Source: Phreatobacter sp. (GTDB lineage: Bacteria > Pseudomonadota > Alphaproteobacteria > Rhizobiales > Phreatobacteraceae). From it: a DNA stretch of 64,000 bases. Of the stretch, positions 54,724-63,964 are shown in pieces. The notes below the pieces were generated by a model that did no database searches, was not told the DNA's origin, and worked only from the letters and a program-made list of their open reading frames with translations. The DNA is taken from contig NZ_JAPZTZ010000029.1 in NCBI RefSeq assembly GCF_027532945.1, positions 62,001 to 126,000 of the forward strand, in the 5' to 3' direction. Position 1 is the stretch's first letter. Each line of letters starts with the position of its first letter. The translations under genes were made by a program, and so were the position numbers.

Positions 54724-55905
54724 ATGACCATCCGTCAAAATCCCGCCGAGCTCACCGCCGGGGCACGCTCGCCCTTCTTCGAGACCGAGCACGAGATGCT
54801 GCGCGACCAGGTCCGCCGCTTCGTCGAGGAGGAGGTAAAGCCGCACGCGGAAGCCTGGGAGGAGGCGGGCTTCGTGCCGCGCGGCGTGCTCAGGCGCATG
54901 GGCAGCCTCGGCTTCTTCGGCATTCGCTACCCCGAAGCCTTCGGCGGCTCGGCAATGAATGCGCTGGCGACCGTCGTCTATGCGGAGGAGCTGGGACGCT
55001 CGACCTTCAGCGGCGTCGCCATCACCGCGCTGGTCCATACCGACATGGCCTCGGTCCATGTGTTCAACGCCGGGACGGAAGCCCAGAAGGCGAAATGGAT
55101 GCCGGGCATTGTCGCGGGCGAGGTCATCACCGCCGTGGCGGTGACGGAGCCGGATGCGGGCTCGGACGTGAAAGGCATCCGCACCACCGCGCGGCGGGTG
55201 GAGGGCGGCTACCTGCTCAACGGCACGAAGCTCTACATCACCAACGGCGTCCACGCCGACCTCTACTGCGTCGCCGCGAAGAGCGGCACGGACGGACCGG
55301 CCTCCAAGTCGGTGACCATGTTCCTGGTGGAAAAGGGCACGCCCGGCTTCCGCGTCGGCCGCGCGCTCGACAAGCATGGCTGGCGCTCCTCCGATACGGC
55401 GGAGCTCGTCTTCGAGGATTGTTTCGTTCCCGAGAGCGCCATCCTCGGCGAGGAGGGCCGCGGCTTCTATGCCATCATGAAGAACTTCCAGAACGAGCGT
55501 CTGGTGCTCGGCGCCATGGCGGTCGGGGAATCGCAGGCGGCCATCGACCTGACGCTGGACTATGTGAAGACCCGCAAGGCCTTCGGCGCGCCGCTCTGGG
55601 ACAAGCAGGCGATCCGCCAGAAGCTGTCGCTGCTCGCCGCCCGCACCGAGGCCTGCCGGCAGCTCGTCTATGCCACCGCCTGGCGCGAGACGCGCGGTGA
55701 GGAGGTGACGCGCGAGGTGTCGATGATCAAGGCGCTCTGCGGCGAGCTGGTCAACGAGGTCATGTATGGCTGCCTGCAATTCCATGGTGGCTTCGGCTTC
55801 ATGCGCGGCAGCGCCATCGAGCGGATGGCGCGCGACGCCCGCGTCCAGTCCATCGGCGGCGGCGCGACCGAGGTCATGCTCGAAGAGGTGGCCAAGCGCC
55901 TCTGA
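54724..55905 (+). CDS. Acyl-CoA dehydrogenase
   Basis: This 393-residue flavoprotein shows VAVTEPDAGSDVKGIRTTAR (FAD-binding signature 1), RLVLGAMAVGESQAAIDLTL and the C-terminal QFHGGFGFMRGSAIERMARD (signature 2). The usual catalytic base region (about residue 240-380) is intact in length. It introduces a 2,3-double bond into an acyl-CoA and passes electrons to ETF. Next to a biotin carboxylase it would supply the enoyl-CoA to be carboxylated, as isovaleryl-CoA dehydrogenase does in leucine degradation. The true acyl chain is not readable by eye. A GAGGGA site precedes the ATG. Confidence 0.92.
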   Translation: MTIRQNPAELTAGARSPFFETEHEMLRDQVRRFVEEEVKPHAEAWEEAGFVPRGVLRRMGSLGFFGIRYPEAFGGSAMNALATVVYAEELGRSTFSGVAITALVHTDMASVHVFNAGTEAQKAKWMPGIVAGEVITAVAVTEPDAGSDVKGIRTTARRVEGGYLLNGTKLYITNGVHADLYCVAAKSGTDGPASKSVTMFLVEKGTPGFRVGRALDKHGWRSSDTAELVFEDCFVPESAILGEEGRGFYAIMKNFQNERLVLGAMAVGESQAAIDLTLDYVKTRKAFGAPLWDKQAIRQKLSLLAARTEACRQLVYATAWRETRGEEVTREVSMIKALCGELVNEVMYGCLQFHGGFGFMRGSAIERMARDARVQSIGGGATEVMLEEVAKRL

Positions 55906-55972
55906 CAGCGGTTGCCGGACGGCGTCCGGCATGGGACATCGCGGCGTGATGGCCTGAAGGGGAATGGACGGA

Positions 55973-56590
55973 ATGGACGGCGCCGACGAGGCCAGGGGAG
56001 CGGATGCGGCGCCGCGGGATGCGCGCCGGACCATCCTCGACGCCGCTGCGCGGATCCTGCGCCACAACGGCACCAAGGCAACGACGCTGCGCGACATCGC
56101 CGCCGCCGTCGGCATCAAGGCCGGCAGCATCTACTACCATTTCGCCTCCAAGGACGCGATCGTCGCCGCGGTGATGAACGACGGCGTCGAGCGCGTGCAC
56201 GAGACGGTGACGCGGGCGCTGGAGGGCCTGCCCCGGACGGCCGGGCCGGCGGAGCGGCTGGAGGCGGCGATCGCCGCCCATCTCCACGCGCTGCTCGATC
56301 ACAGCGACTACACCTCGGCCGGCCTCAAGGCCTTCACCGACGCGCCGGAGGCGGTCAGGGCCGCGGCGCGCCCGGTCCGCAAGCGCTACGAGGCGGTGTG
56401 GGACGGCATCGTCGCGGATCTTGCGACAGCGCGCCTTGTGCCGGATGACGTGCCGGCGGAGACGCTCGCCCTCGCCATTCTCGGCATGATGAACTGGTCG
56501 CCGGAATGGTATCGCGCCGACCGCCACGCCATCGACCGGCTGGCGCGCGACTTCGCGTCCATCGTGCTGCGGCCGCCGTCGCGGCTGTGA
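55973..56590 (+). CDS. TetR-family transcriptional regulator
   Basis: This 205-residue regulator has a helix-turn-helix at RTILDAAARILRHNGTKATT followed by LRDIAAAVGIKAGSIYYHFA. The C-terminal ligand domain resembles fatty-acid or acyl-CoA responsive TetR proteins (EAVRAAARPVRKRYEAVWDG). ATG 55973 is preferred to 55964 because AAGGGG then lies at ten bases rather than one. It is 67 bases after the dehydrogenase and probably controls both that gene and the divergent carboxylase operon through the palindrome at 54685-54702. Confidence 0.87.
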   Translation: MDGADEARGADAAPRDARRTILDAAARILRHNGTKATTLRDIAAAVGIKAGSIYYHFASKDAIVAAVMNDGVERVHETVTRALEGLPRTAGPAERLEAAIAAHLHALLDHSDYTSAGLKAFTDAPEAVRAAARPVRKRYEAVWDGIVADLATARLVPDDVPAETLALAILGMMNWSPEWYRADRHAIDRLARDFASIVLRPPSRL

Positions 56591-56597
56591 GCTGCGA

Positions 56598-57176
56598 TCA
56601 GCCGGGGCGCCGGCGGATCTCGAACCGGCATTCGGCAGCCCCCGCCGCGGCGCAGGCCGTCTCTCGGCAGCGGCAATCGGGCGCCACCAGCACGCGGTAG
56701 AGCCGCTCGAAGACCGCCGCGTGCCAGGCGCAGAGCGGCTCCCCGGCCTGTTCGCCACGCACCAGTGGATTATCGCGCAGCGTGAAGGTCCAGGAATCGA
56801 TCCGCCGGAATGATCCCGAGCCGGCAAATGTCCAGGCGTTGCGCTCGATGGCCCGCGACAGCAGCGGAGCGGCAAGGGCGGCGGGAAGTGCCTTCAGAAG
56901 ACGCTGCGCTGCCGCAGGGATGCGGTGGGCGAGGATGTAGTCGGCGGTCGCCGCGCCGGCCTCGCGTTCGAGGGCCTCCGCATCGGGCGCGGTGCGCAGG
57001 GCCCGGTGCAGGGCCGCGGCCTCGCCTTCCGGGATCATCGCGTCGCCCGTCGGCAGGCGAGAGAGCCGTGCCGCTGCCATCACCTGAGCGAGGCGGGCCT
57101 CACCGCCGTGGCGGCGGATCACCGCCGCGTGCTGGAGCACGGCATTGGGGCCGATGACGGCGCCGCCGCTTGCCAT
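56598..57176 (-). CDS. bchJ: BchJ-type protein (V4R domain), bacteriochlorophyll synthesis
   Basis: This 192-residue protein has GPNAVLQHAAVIRRHGGEAR at the N-terminus, a central alpha/beta segment, and a C-terminal V4R domain with CAWHAAVFERLYRVLVAPDC and the clustered cysteines CRCRETAC then ECRFEI. This matches BchJ, once called the bacteriochlorophyll 4-vinyl reductase and now thought to help tetrapyrrole intermediates along rather than catalyse that step. It follows bchE by 21 bases with an AGGAGG site between, the order found in purple phototrophs. Confidence 0.85.
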   Translation of the reverse strand: MASGGAVIGPNAVLQHAAVIRRHGGEARLAQVMAAARLSRLPTGDAMIPEGEAAALHRALRTAPDAEALEREAGAATADYILAHRIPAAAQRLLKALPAALAAPLLSRAIERNAWTFAGSGSFRRIDSWTFTLRDNPLVRGEQAGEPLCAWHAAVFERLYRVLVAPDCRCRETACAAAGAAECRFEIRRRPG

Positions 57177-57197
57177 GGCTGCCTCCTCCTGCCCCGC

Positions 57198-58820
57198 TTA
57201 CATTGCCGGCGCCGCGGGACCGCCGCCGCAGGCGCGGATCTCGGCGCGCTCCTTCATTTGGGTGCGCACGGCATCGCGGCGTTCGGCGGCACGCGCCGCT
57301 CGGTCGGCGGAGGCCTCCCAGTCCTCGAGCTGCGCCTCGGCGAGGGTGCGGGTCTCGTCGAAATGGAAGTCGACCGTCTTCTTCGTCTGCGGACCCCAAT
57401 AGCCGGCCTTGCCGAGGTCGTAGAAGCTGCGCTTGAAGCCGGCGCGCAGGAAGGCATAGAGGCATCCCAGCAGATAGCGGCGGCGGAAGCCGGTGCCGCG
57501 CCAGGGGTAATGCAGGAGCGCCTTCTTCATGTAGAAGCGGCGGTAATTGTTCATGACGCCGTCGAGCAGCTCGCCGCGCTCCATGGCCGCAGGCTTCATG
57601 ATCGGCGTGACGAAATTGTACTTGGAGAAGTCGAAGACCTCGACCTGGTCCTTGATCTCCTGGAACAGCGGCGTGAAGGGCCAGGGCGTGTACATGGACC
57701 AGTTGGCGAGGTCCGGCTGCCAGTCCCAGGCCATGCGGTAGGTCTCTTCCAGCGTCTGCGGCGTCTCGTTGTCGAGACCGACGATGAACTGCGCCTCGAC
57801 GAAGATGTCGGCCTCGCGCAGCAGGCGGATCGCCGTCTTGTTCTCGTCGACCTTGGTCTCCTTGTTGAACTGGTCGAGCTTCAGCTGCGCCGCGGCCTCC
57901 GTGCCGAGGCTGACATGGACGAGGCCGGCCTTGCGGTAGAACTTCAGGTCGTCGCGGTCGCGATAGATGTCGGTGACGCGGGTGTTGATGCCCCATTTCA
58001 CCTTGTCGGGCAGGCCGCGGGCGATCAGCTCCTCGCAGAAGGCGACGAACTTCTTCTTGTTGATGGTGGGCTCCTCGTCCGCGAGGATGAAGAAGCCGAC
58101 GCCATGGTTGACGACGAGATCCTCGATCTCGTCGACGACGTCCTTCGGGTCTCGGACCCGGTAGTCGCGCCAGAACTTCCACTGCGAGCAGAAGGAGCAG
58201 GTGAAGGGGCAGCCGCGCGCGAGGTTCGGGATGGCGACGCGGGTGCCGAGGGGGATGTAGATGTATTTGCTCCAGTCGAGGATCGACCAGTCCGGCTTGA
58301 TGGTCGCCATGTCCTTGACGGTTGCGGCCGCCGCCGTGGCGACGATCTGGTCGCCGTCGCGGAAGGCCAGGCCCTTGATGGAGGAGCGCGTTTCGGGCCA
58401 GCGGCCGTCGCGGATGGCGCTCATCAGCTCGGTGCAGATTTCCTCGCCCTCGCCGCGGACGATGACGTCCACCCAGGGCGCCTCGCTCAGCACCTGTTTG
58501 TACATGAAGGTGGCGTGGACCCCGCCGAGCACGCGCACGGCGTTCGGGACGGTCTCCTTGGCGATGCGCAGCACCTCCTCGGCCTTGTAGATCGACGGGG
58601 TGATGGAGGTGACGCCGATGGCGTCGGGCGTAAGCTCGGCCATGCGGCGGGCGAGGTCCTCGCTCGTCACGTTATCGGTCATGGCGTCGATGAAATGGAT
58701 ATCGTCGAAGCCGGCACGTCGCAGGTGGCCGGTCAGATAGGCGACCCACGACGGGGACCAGGTGCCGGCGATCTCCGCGCCACCGGAATGGTAGTTGGGG
58801 TGGACGAAGAGGATCCGCAT
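57198..58820 (-). CDS. bchE: Anaerobic Mg-protoporphyrin IX monomethyl ester oxidative cyclase (B12-binding radical SAM)
   Basis: This 540-residue enzyme forms the isocyclic ring of bacteriochlorophyll without oxygen. It opens [20 protein letters not shown], the BchE start. A cobalamin-binding Rossmann domain covers about residues 1-150 ([20 protein letters not shown]). The radical-SAM cluster ligands are C204, C208 and C211 (CPFTCSFC), followed by [35 protein letters not shown] and [20 protein letters not shown] match BchE at the C-terminus. It is preceded by a control region with two recognisable operators and followed by bchJ. Confidence 0.96.
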   Translation of the reverse strand: MRILFVHPNYHSGGAEIAGTWSPSWVAYLTGHLRRAGFDDIHFIDAMTDNVTSEDLARRMAELTPDAIGVTSITPSIYKAEEVLRIAKETVPNAVRVLGGVHATFMYKQVLSEAPWVDVIVRGEGEEICTELMSAIRDGRWPETRSSIKGLAFRDGDQIVATAAAATVKDMATIKPDWSILDWSKYIYIPLGTRVAIPNLARGCPFTCSFCSQWKFWRDYRVRDPKDVVDEIEDLVVNHGVGFFILADEEPTINKKKFVAFCEELIARGLPDKVKWGINTRVTDIYRDRDDLKFYRKAGLVHVSLGTEAAAQLKLDQFNKETKVDENKTAIRLLREADIFVEAQFIVGLDNETPQTLEETYRMAWDWQPDLANWSMYTPWPFTPLFQEIKDQVEVFDFSKYNFVTPIMKPAAMERGELLDGVMNNYRRFYMKKALLHYPWRGTGFRRRYLLGCLYAFLRAGFKRSFYDLGKAGYWGPQTKKTVDFHFDETRTLAEAQLEDWEASADRAARAAERRDAVRTQMKERAEIRACGGGPAAPAM

Positions 58821-58836
58821 GGCATGCCTCCCTGTG

Positions 58837-58854
58837 TGTCAAATAAAGTTGACA
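58837..58854. promoter_or_regulatory. PpsR/CrtJ-type operator of bchE
   Basis: TGTCAA-ATAAAG-TTGACA is a perfect palindrome that fits the PpsR/CrtJ consensus TGT-N12-ACA exactly. It ends 17 bases before the bchE start codon, so it lies at or next to the transcription start, where binding would block it. Confidence 0.7.
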
Positions 58855-58873
58855 CGTGAGGCGACGCGACGGG

Positions 58874-58887
58874 TTGACGCAGATCAA
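58874..58887. promoter_or_regulatory. FNR/FnrL-type box of bchE
   Basis: TTGAC-GCAG-ATCAA matches TTGAT-N4-ATCAA at nine of ten positions. Its centre is about 60 bases before the bchE start and about 40 bases from the likely transcription start, the usual place for activation by FNR. Confidence 0.55.
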
Positions 58888-58903
58888 GAAAGCGGCCGTC
58901 GCC

Positions 58904-59497
58904 TCAGTCGGCTTCCACCGTGAGGCCGACTGGCCGGGCCGAGGCCTCCAGCCAGTGGAGCAGGCTGCCGGCAAGGCTGCGCGGGATGGCGAGGGTCACC
59001 GTGGCGCGGTCATCGCTCATCCACAGCGTGACGCCGACATGGGCGATGGCCGTCACGGCGACATCGTCGGCAGCGAAGGCGGCGGGGTGGAGGTCGAGGC
59101 GCAGGCCCTTCTCCAGCACATCCACGAGACGCGGTCCGGAGAGGTCGAGGATGGCGTTGGCATCGGACTGGTCGACCACGGCGGCGAGCCCGTCCAGCGC
59201 TGCCGTGAGGTCGGCGACCAGCGCCGGCCGGTCGCCGAAGACGAGCCAGGTGCCCGGCCCGGTGCCAAGGACGGTGACGTCTCCCCCAGACGTCCGCTTC
59301 CCGCCGTCCACGACAGGCGCGCCAAGCATCCGCCCGAGTGCCGTCGCCGCGTCTGCCGCCTTGCCGCGCCGCGCGATCACAGTCGCCGCGGCGAGCCCGG
59401 CGCGCTCCACGGCTTTCAAGCCCTCGCCGCTGCCGATGCGGCGGGAGAGGCCGGCAAAGCCGCCACGGTGGGTCCAGTCGCTGACAGGATCAGCCAT
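58904..59497 (-). CDS. soxG: Sarcosine oxidase subunit gamma
   Basis: This 197-residue protein starts MADPVSDWTHRGGFAGLSRR at ATG 59497, which overlaps the end of soxA by eight bases. The C-terminal part (LVFGDRPALVADLTAALDGL, then DQSDANAILDLSGPRLVDVL) has the GcvT-like fold of SoxG. It is the smallest conserved catalytic-complex subunit after delta and completes the heterotetramer. It is the last sox gene, 84 bases before bchE, with no obvious terminator between. Confidence 0.9.
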   Translation of the reverse strand: MADPVSDWTHRGGFAGLSRRIGSGEGLKAVERAGLAAATVIARRGKAADAATALGRMLGAPVVDGGKRTSGGDVTVLGTGPGTWLVFGDRPALVADLTAALDGLAAVVDQSDANAILDLSGPRLVDVLEKGLRLDLHPAAFAADDVAVTAIAHVGVTLWMSDDRATVTLAIPRSLAGSLLHWLEASARPVGLTVEAD

Positions 59498-62450
59498 GGA
59501 GGCGTGCTCCTTCCGGATCGACGAAGACGGGGGATACGATGGTCGCCACCACGTCGCCTGATCGGACGGGGTCGTGGATGCGCACCTCCTCGCCATGGCG
59601 GGCCGGGCCGTTCGCCACCAGCGCCAGGGCGATCCATGAGCCGAGCGTCGGACTATAGGCCGTGGATGTCACGTAGCCCTGGTCGTGCTCGGCGGTGGGC
59701 GGCACGCCAAGCGGCAGGACATGGGCACCGGAGCGCAGGCGGACGCCGGCAACGGTCGGCTTCAGGCCGACGAGGGTCGGGCGCGAGGCCTCGTTCAGCG
59801 CGGCACGTTCGGCCATGAGGCGGCCGACATAGTCCTTCTTCTTCGACAGCATCCGGCCGAGGCCGAGGTCGCGCGCTACCGTCTGGCCGTTGAGTTCGGC
59901 GCCGGCGACATGGCCCTTCTCGATGCGCATGACGGCCAGCGCCTCCGTGCCATAGGGCGTGACGCCGAGGTCCCGGCCGGCCGCCATGAGCGCGCGCGCG
60001 AGGGCGTCGCCATAGCCGGCCGGCACGGCGATCTCATAGGCGCGCTCGCCCGAGAAGGAGATGCGGAAGAGCCGCGCGCGCGTCGGCCCGAGGGCCAGGG
60101 TGGTGCAGCCGAGATAGGGCAGGGCGGCGTCGGAGACATCCGCCTCCGGCCCGAAGAGCGCCTCGAGAAGGTCGCGCGAGCGCGGTCCGGCGACGGCGAA
60201 CTGTGCCCATTGCTCGGTGACCGAGACCATCTGGACATCGAGCTCCGGCCATAGGACCTGATGGCAGAAGGCGAGGTGCTGCATGACCTTGCCGGCATTG
60301 GCGGTGGTCGTGGACATGACCCATTCGTCCGGACCCAGACGCGCCGTGGTGCCGTCGTCCATGACGAAGCCGTCCTCGCGCAGCATCAGGCCGTAGCGCA
60401 CCTTGCCGACGGGCAGGGTCGAGAAGGTGTTGGCATAGACGCGGTCGAGGAAGGTGCCGACATCGGGGCCCGAGAGCGCGATCTTGCCGAGGGTCGAGAC
60501 ATCGCAGATGCCGACGCCCGCGCGCACGGCCTCGACCTCGCGGGTGACGCTCTGCAGCCAGTCCGTCTCGCCGGCCTTCGGGAACCATTGCGCCCGAAGC
60601 CAGGGTCCTGATTCCACGAAGATCGCGCCCTGCTCCTTGGCCCAGCCATGGGCGGGGGTGAGGCGGGTCGGCTTGAAGTCGCGGCCACGGTGGAGGCCCG
60701 CCAGCGCGCCGATGGCCACCGGCACATGTGGCGGACGGGCACGCGTTGTCCCGGTCTCCGGGATGGTGCGGCCGGTCAGCGCCGCAAGGATGGCGAGGCC
60801 GTTGACGCTGGAGGTCCGACCCTGGTCGGTGGCCATGCCGAGCGTCGTGTAGCGCTTGAGGTGCTCGACCGAGACGAAGCCTTCGCGGGCGGCGAGCGCC
60901 ACATCGCTGTCGGTGACGTCGTTCTGGAGGTCGACGAAGGCCTTGCCGCGGCCGCCCTCCACATGGAACAGCGGCGCCACCGCGCAGGGCTCGTCGCCGG
61001 CGCGGAAAGCCGGCGTCTCGGCGGGCGTGTGACCGGCCTCGCGGGCGGCCTCCGCGCCGAGCCTTGCGCCGTCGGCAAGAGCCGCGGCGAGGGTGAAACG
61101 GCCGGCGGCGGCGCCGGCCACGGCGACATTCGCCGGCAGGTCGCCGGGAATGAAGGCCGCGCGCTCATCCGACCAGACGGGCTTGTGACCGAGATGGGTG
61201 GTGAGGGCGAGGTCCGGATTGAAACCGCCGGAGACAGCGAGGCCGTCCACGGCGAGGCGGCGGCGGCCATGGTCGCCGACGATGTCGATGGCCCTGAGCG
61301 ACTGTCCGCCGATGGCGTCGAGCACCCGCGCGCCGAGGAAGACCGGCACGTCGCCGGCCAGCGCCCGGACCGCCTCCGGCACCTCGCGCCGCGCATCGAT
61401 GATCGCGGCAAGCGGGGACCCGGCGCGGGCGAAGCTCGCGGCGGTCTGCCAGCCGTCATCGGTGGTGGTGAAGAGCGCCACTTGCCTGCCTGGCAGGGCG
61501 GCATAGCGCTCGACATAGGTCCTCATGGCGGAAGCGAGCATCACGCCTGGCCGGTCATTGCCGCCGAAGACGATGGGCCGCTCGATGGCTCCGGCGGCGA
61601 GAAGGATGCGCTTCGGCACGAGCGTCCAGAGCCGCTGTCGCGCCTCGCCGGCCGGCGTCACCGGGAGATGGTCGGTGAGCCGCTCCACTGCGCCGACCTC
61701 GCCGTCATAGAGGCCGAAGGCGCTGGTGCGGGTGAGGATGCGGACGTTGGACAGGCTCTTCAGCTCGGCTTCCACCTCGCCGGCCCAGACGGGACCGGGC
61801 ATGGCGTCGACCTCGACCCGCTCGCAGAGGAGCCGTCCGCCAAGGCGGAAATCCTGGTCGACGAGGATGACCCGCGCCCCGGCGCGCCCGGCCGTGAGCG
61901 CGGCAGCAAGGCCGGCAGGGCCTGCGCCGATCACCAGCAGGTCGCAGAAGGCATGGGCCTTCTCATAGGCGTCCGGATCGGCGGCGCCGGAGAGACGACC
62001 GAGGCCCGCGGCGCGGCGGATGGCGGGCTCGTAGAGCCGCTCCCAGAGCGCCGCCGGCCACATGAAGGTCTTGTAGTAGAAGCCCGCGCCGAGGATCGGC
62101 GCAGCGAACTGGGCGATGGCCTGGATATCGAAGGCAAGCGAGGGCCAGCGGTTCTGGCTCGCCGCGTCGAGGCCGGGATGGAGCTCGATGGTGGTGGCGC
62201 GGGTGTTGGGCTCGCGCCGGGGGCCACGGCCCTTCTCGACCAGCGCGTTCGGCTCCTCCGGCCCCGCCGAGACGATGCCGCGGGGGCGGTGATACTTGAA
62301 CGAGCGGCCGACGAGACGGATGCCGTTCGCCACCAGCGCCGAGGCCAGCGTGTCACCGGCATGGCCGGTGAGCGGCCGGCCGTCGAAGCTGAAGCCGATG
62401 GGGGTCGCGCGGTCGATCAGGCCGCCGGAGGCGAGGCGATGGCTGGTCAT
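59490..62450 (-). CDS. soxA: Sarcosine oxidase subunit alpha
   Basis: This 986-residue large subunit starts MTSHRLASGGLIDRATPIGF at ATG 62450; the longer frame to 62879 crosses soxD and soxB. The N-terminal part has a ferredoxin-like segment (FDGRPLTGHAGDTLASALVA). Then comes the NAD/FAD-type fold with LVIGAGPAGLAAALTAGRAG. The C-terminal third is a GcvT-like folate-binding domain (EVEAVRAGVGICDVSTLGKI and GLMLREDGFVMDDGTTARLG). It receives the methyl group of sarcosine as methylene-tetrahydrofolate. Length is normal for the heterotetrameric enzyme. Confidence 0.95.
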   Translation of the reverse strand: MTSHRLASGGLIDRATPIGFSFDGRPLTGHAGDTLASALVANGIRLVGRSFKYHRPRGIVSAGPEEPNALVEKGRGPRREPNTRATTIELHPGLDAASQNRWPSLAFDIQAIAQFAAPILGAGFYYKTFMWPAALWERLYEPAIRRAAGLGRLSGAADPDAYEKAHAFCDLLVIGAGPAGLAAALTAGRAGARVILVDQDFRLGGRLLCERVEVDAMPGPVWAGEVEAELKSLSNVRILTRTSAFGLYDGEVGAVERLTDHLPVTPAGEARQRLWTLVPKRILLAAGAIERPIVFGGNDRPGVMLASAMRTYVERYAALPGRQVALFTTTDDGWQTAASFARAGSPLAAIIDARREVPEAVRALAGDVPVFLGARVLDAIGGQSLRAIDIVGDHGRRRLAVDGLAVSGGFNPDLALTTHLGHKPVWSDERAAFIPGDLPANVAVAGAAAGRFTLAAALADGARLGAEAAREAGHTPAETPAFRAGDEPCAVAPLFHVEGGRGKAFVDLQNDVTDSDVALAAREGFVSVEHLKRYTTLGMATDQGRTSSVNGLAILAALTGRTIPETGTTRARPPHVPVAIGALAGLHRGRDFKPTRLTPAHGWAKEQGAIFVESGPWLRAQWFPKAGETDWLQSVTREVEAVRAGVGICDVSTLGKIALSGPDVGTFLDRVYANTFSTLPVGKVRYGLMLREDGFVMDDGTTARLGPDEWVMSTTTANAGKVMQHLAFCHQVLWPELDVQMVSVTEQWAQFAVAGPRSRDLLEALFGPEADVSDAALPYLGCTTLALGPTRARLFRISFSGERAYEIAVPAGYGDALARALMAAGRDLGVTPYGTEALAVMRIEKGHVAGAELNGQTVARDLGLGRMLSKKKDYVGRLMAERAALNEASRPTLVGLKPTVAGVRLRSGAHVLPLGVPPTAEHDQGYVTSTAYSPTLGSWIALALVANGPARHGEEVRIHDPVRSGDVVATIVSPVFVDPEGARLHG

Positions 62451-62707
62451 GCCGGGCTCCGCGTCGCGGCGAGGCGGGCGTTCGATATGGCGTGGTCGCG
62501 GGTGTCGCGTGTCACGACCAGCCAGGAGCGGCAGCCCTGCGCGTGGTACCAGAGTTCCTCCATCGGGCCGGCCGGATTGGCGCGCAGGTAGACATAATCC
62601 GCCATGGCCGCGGCGTTGCCAACCGCCGGGCGGCGCGGGGCCGCATCGCCGTGATAGGCGAATTCGGAACTGTCGCGCGGGCCGCAATAGGGGCAGGGAA
62701 TGCGCAT
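62447..62707 (-). CDS. soxD: Sarcosine oxidase subunit delta
   Basis: This 86-residue protein has the zinc ligands C5, C8 (CPYCG), H55 and C59 (WYHAQGC) of SoxD. The stop overlaps the soxA start by four bases. It binds zinc and holds the complex together. The spacing of six bases to soxB upstream completes the canonical soxBDAG order. Confidence 0.95.
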   Translation of the reverse strand: MRIPCPYCGPRDSSEFAYHGDAAPRRPAVGNAAAMADYVYLRANPAGPMEELWYHAQGCRSWLVVTRDTRDHAISNARLAATRSPA

Positions 62708-62713
62708 CGGGCC

Positions 62714-63964
62714 TCAGTGCAGGTTCGGTTGGGCGCCCTGGCCCTTCTCGTCGATGACGCGGCCGAGGGCGAAGCGGTCGAGGCGGAGCGCGGTCGCCGC
62801 CGGATGCGGCTCGTCGCGGGCGATGAGATGGGCGAAGGCATAGCCGGAGCCGGGAATGGCCTTGAAGCCGCCGTAGCACCAGCCGGTGTTGAGATAGAGC
62901 CCCTCGACCGGCGCATGGTCGATGATCGGCGAGCCGTCCATGGACATGTCCATGACGCCGCCCCAGCTGCGCAGCATCCGCGCCCGGCCGATGGCGGGCA
63001 TCAGCGCCATGCCGCCCTCGCAGACATCCTCGACCACGGGCAGGTTGCCGCGCTGGGCGTAGGAATTGTAGCCGTCGATGTCGCCGCCGAAGACGAGGCC
63101 GCCCTTGTCGGACTGGCTGATGTAGAAATGGCCGGCGCCGAAGGTGATGACCCCCGGAATGATCGGCTTCAGGCCCTCGGAGACGAAGGCCTGCAGAACG
63201 TGGCTCTCGATCGGCAGGCGGAAGCCGGCCATGTCGGCCACCTGCGACGAACTCCCGGCCACCGCCATGGCAACCTTGGCGGCGCGGATCGTGCCGCGGG
63301 TCGTCTCGACGCCGGTGATGCGGCCACCTTCACGCAGGAAGCCGGTGACGGCGCAGTTCTGGACGATATCGACGCCGCGGTCGCTTGCCGCGCGGGCATA
63401 GCCCCAGGCCACCGCGTCATGGCGCACCGTGCCGCCGCGCCGCTGCAGGAGCCCGCCCTGAATGGGGAAGCGGGCATTGTCGTAGTCGAGGAAGGGATAG
63501 AGCCGGCGCACGGCCCCCTGGTCGAGGAGTTCGGCATCGATGCCGTGCAGCCGCATGGCGTTGCCGCGGCGGGCATAGGCGTCGCGCTGGGCGTCGGAAT
63601 GGTAGAGGTTCAGGACGCCGCGCTGGCTGACCATGGCGTTGTAGTTGATGTCCTGCTCCAGCCCTTCCCACAGCTTCAGGGACAGTTCGTAGAGCGGGAT
63701 ATTGCCGGGCAGCAGGTAGTTCGAACGGATGATCGTGGTGTTGCGGCCCACATTGCCGCCGCCGATCCAGCCGCGCTCCAGCACCGCGACATTGGCGATG
63801 CCGTGGGTGCGGGCGAGGTAATAGGCGGTGGCGAGGCCGTGCCCGCCGCCGCCGATGACGATGACGTCATAGGCGGGCTTCGGCGCCGCATCCCGCCAGG
63901 CCGGCGTCCAGCGCCGGTTGCCGGTGAGCGCGCCGGCGAGAAGCGAGACGACCGAGTAGCGCAT
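62714..63964 (-). CDS. soxB: Sarcosine oxidase subunit beta
   Basis: This 416-residue FAD/FMN subunit demethylates sarcosine. It has VIVIGGGGHGLATAYYLART (FAD-binding glycine motif, residues 35-54), RNTTIIRSNY and RRGGTVRHDAVAWGYA, where H182 corresponds to the His that bonds covalently to FMN. NTGWCYGGFKAIPGSGYAFA is the C-terminal FAD contact. The start at 63964 is 36 bases from the window edge, so the promoter of the operon is mostly outside. Confidence 0.95.
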   Translation of the reverse strand: MRYSVVSLLAGALTGNRRWTPAWRDAAPKPAYDVIVIGGGGHGLATAYYLARTHGIANVAVLERGWIGGGNVGRNTTIIRSNYLLPGNIPLYELSLKLWEGLEQDINYNAMVSQRGVLNLYHSDAQRDAYARRGNAMRLHGIDAELLDQGAVRRLYPFLDYDNARFPIQGGLLQRRGGTVRHDAVAWGYARAASDRGVDIVQNCAVTGFLREGGRITGVETTRGTIRAAKVAMAVAGSSSQVADMAGFRLPIESHVLQAFVSEGLKPIIPGVITFGAGHFYISQSDKGGLVFGGDIDGYNSYAQRGNLPVVEDVCEGGMALMPAIGRARMLRSWGGVMDMSMDGSPIIDHAPVEGLYLNTGWCYGGFKAIPGSGYAFAHLIARDEPHPAATALRLDRFALGRVIDEKGQGAQPNLH

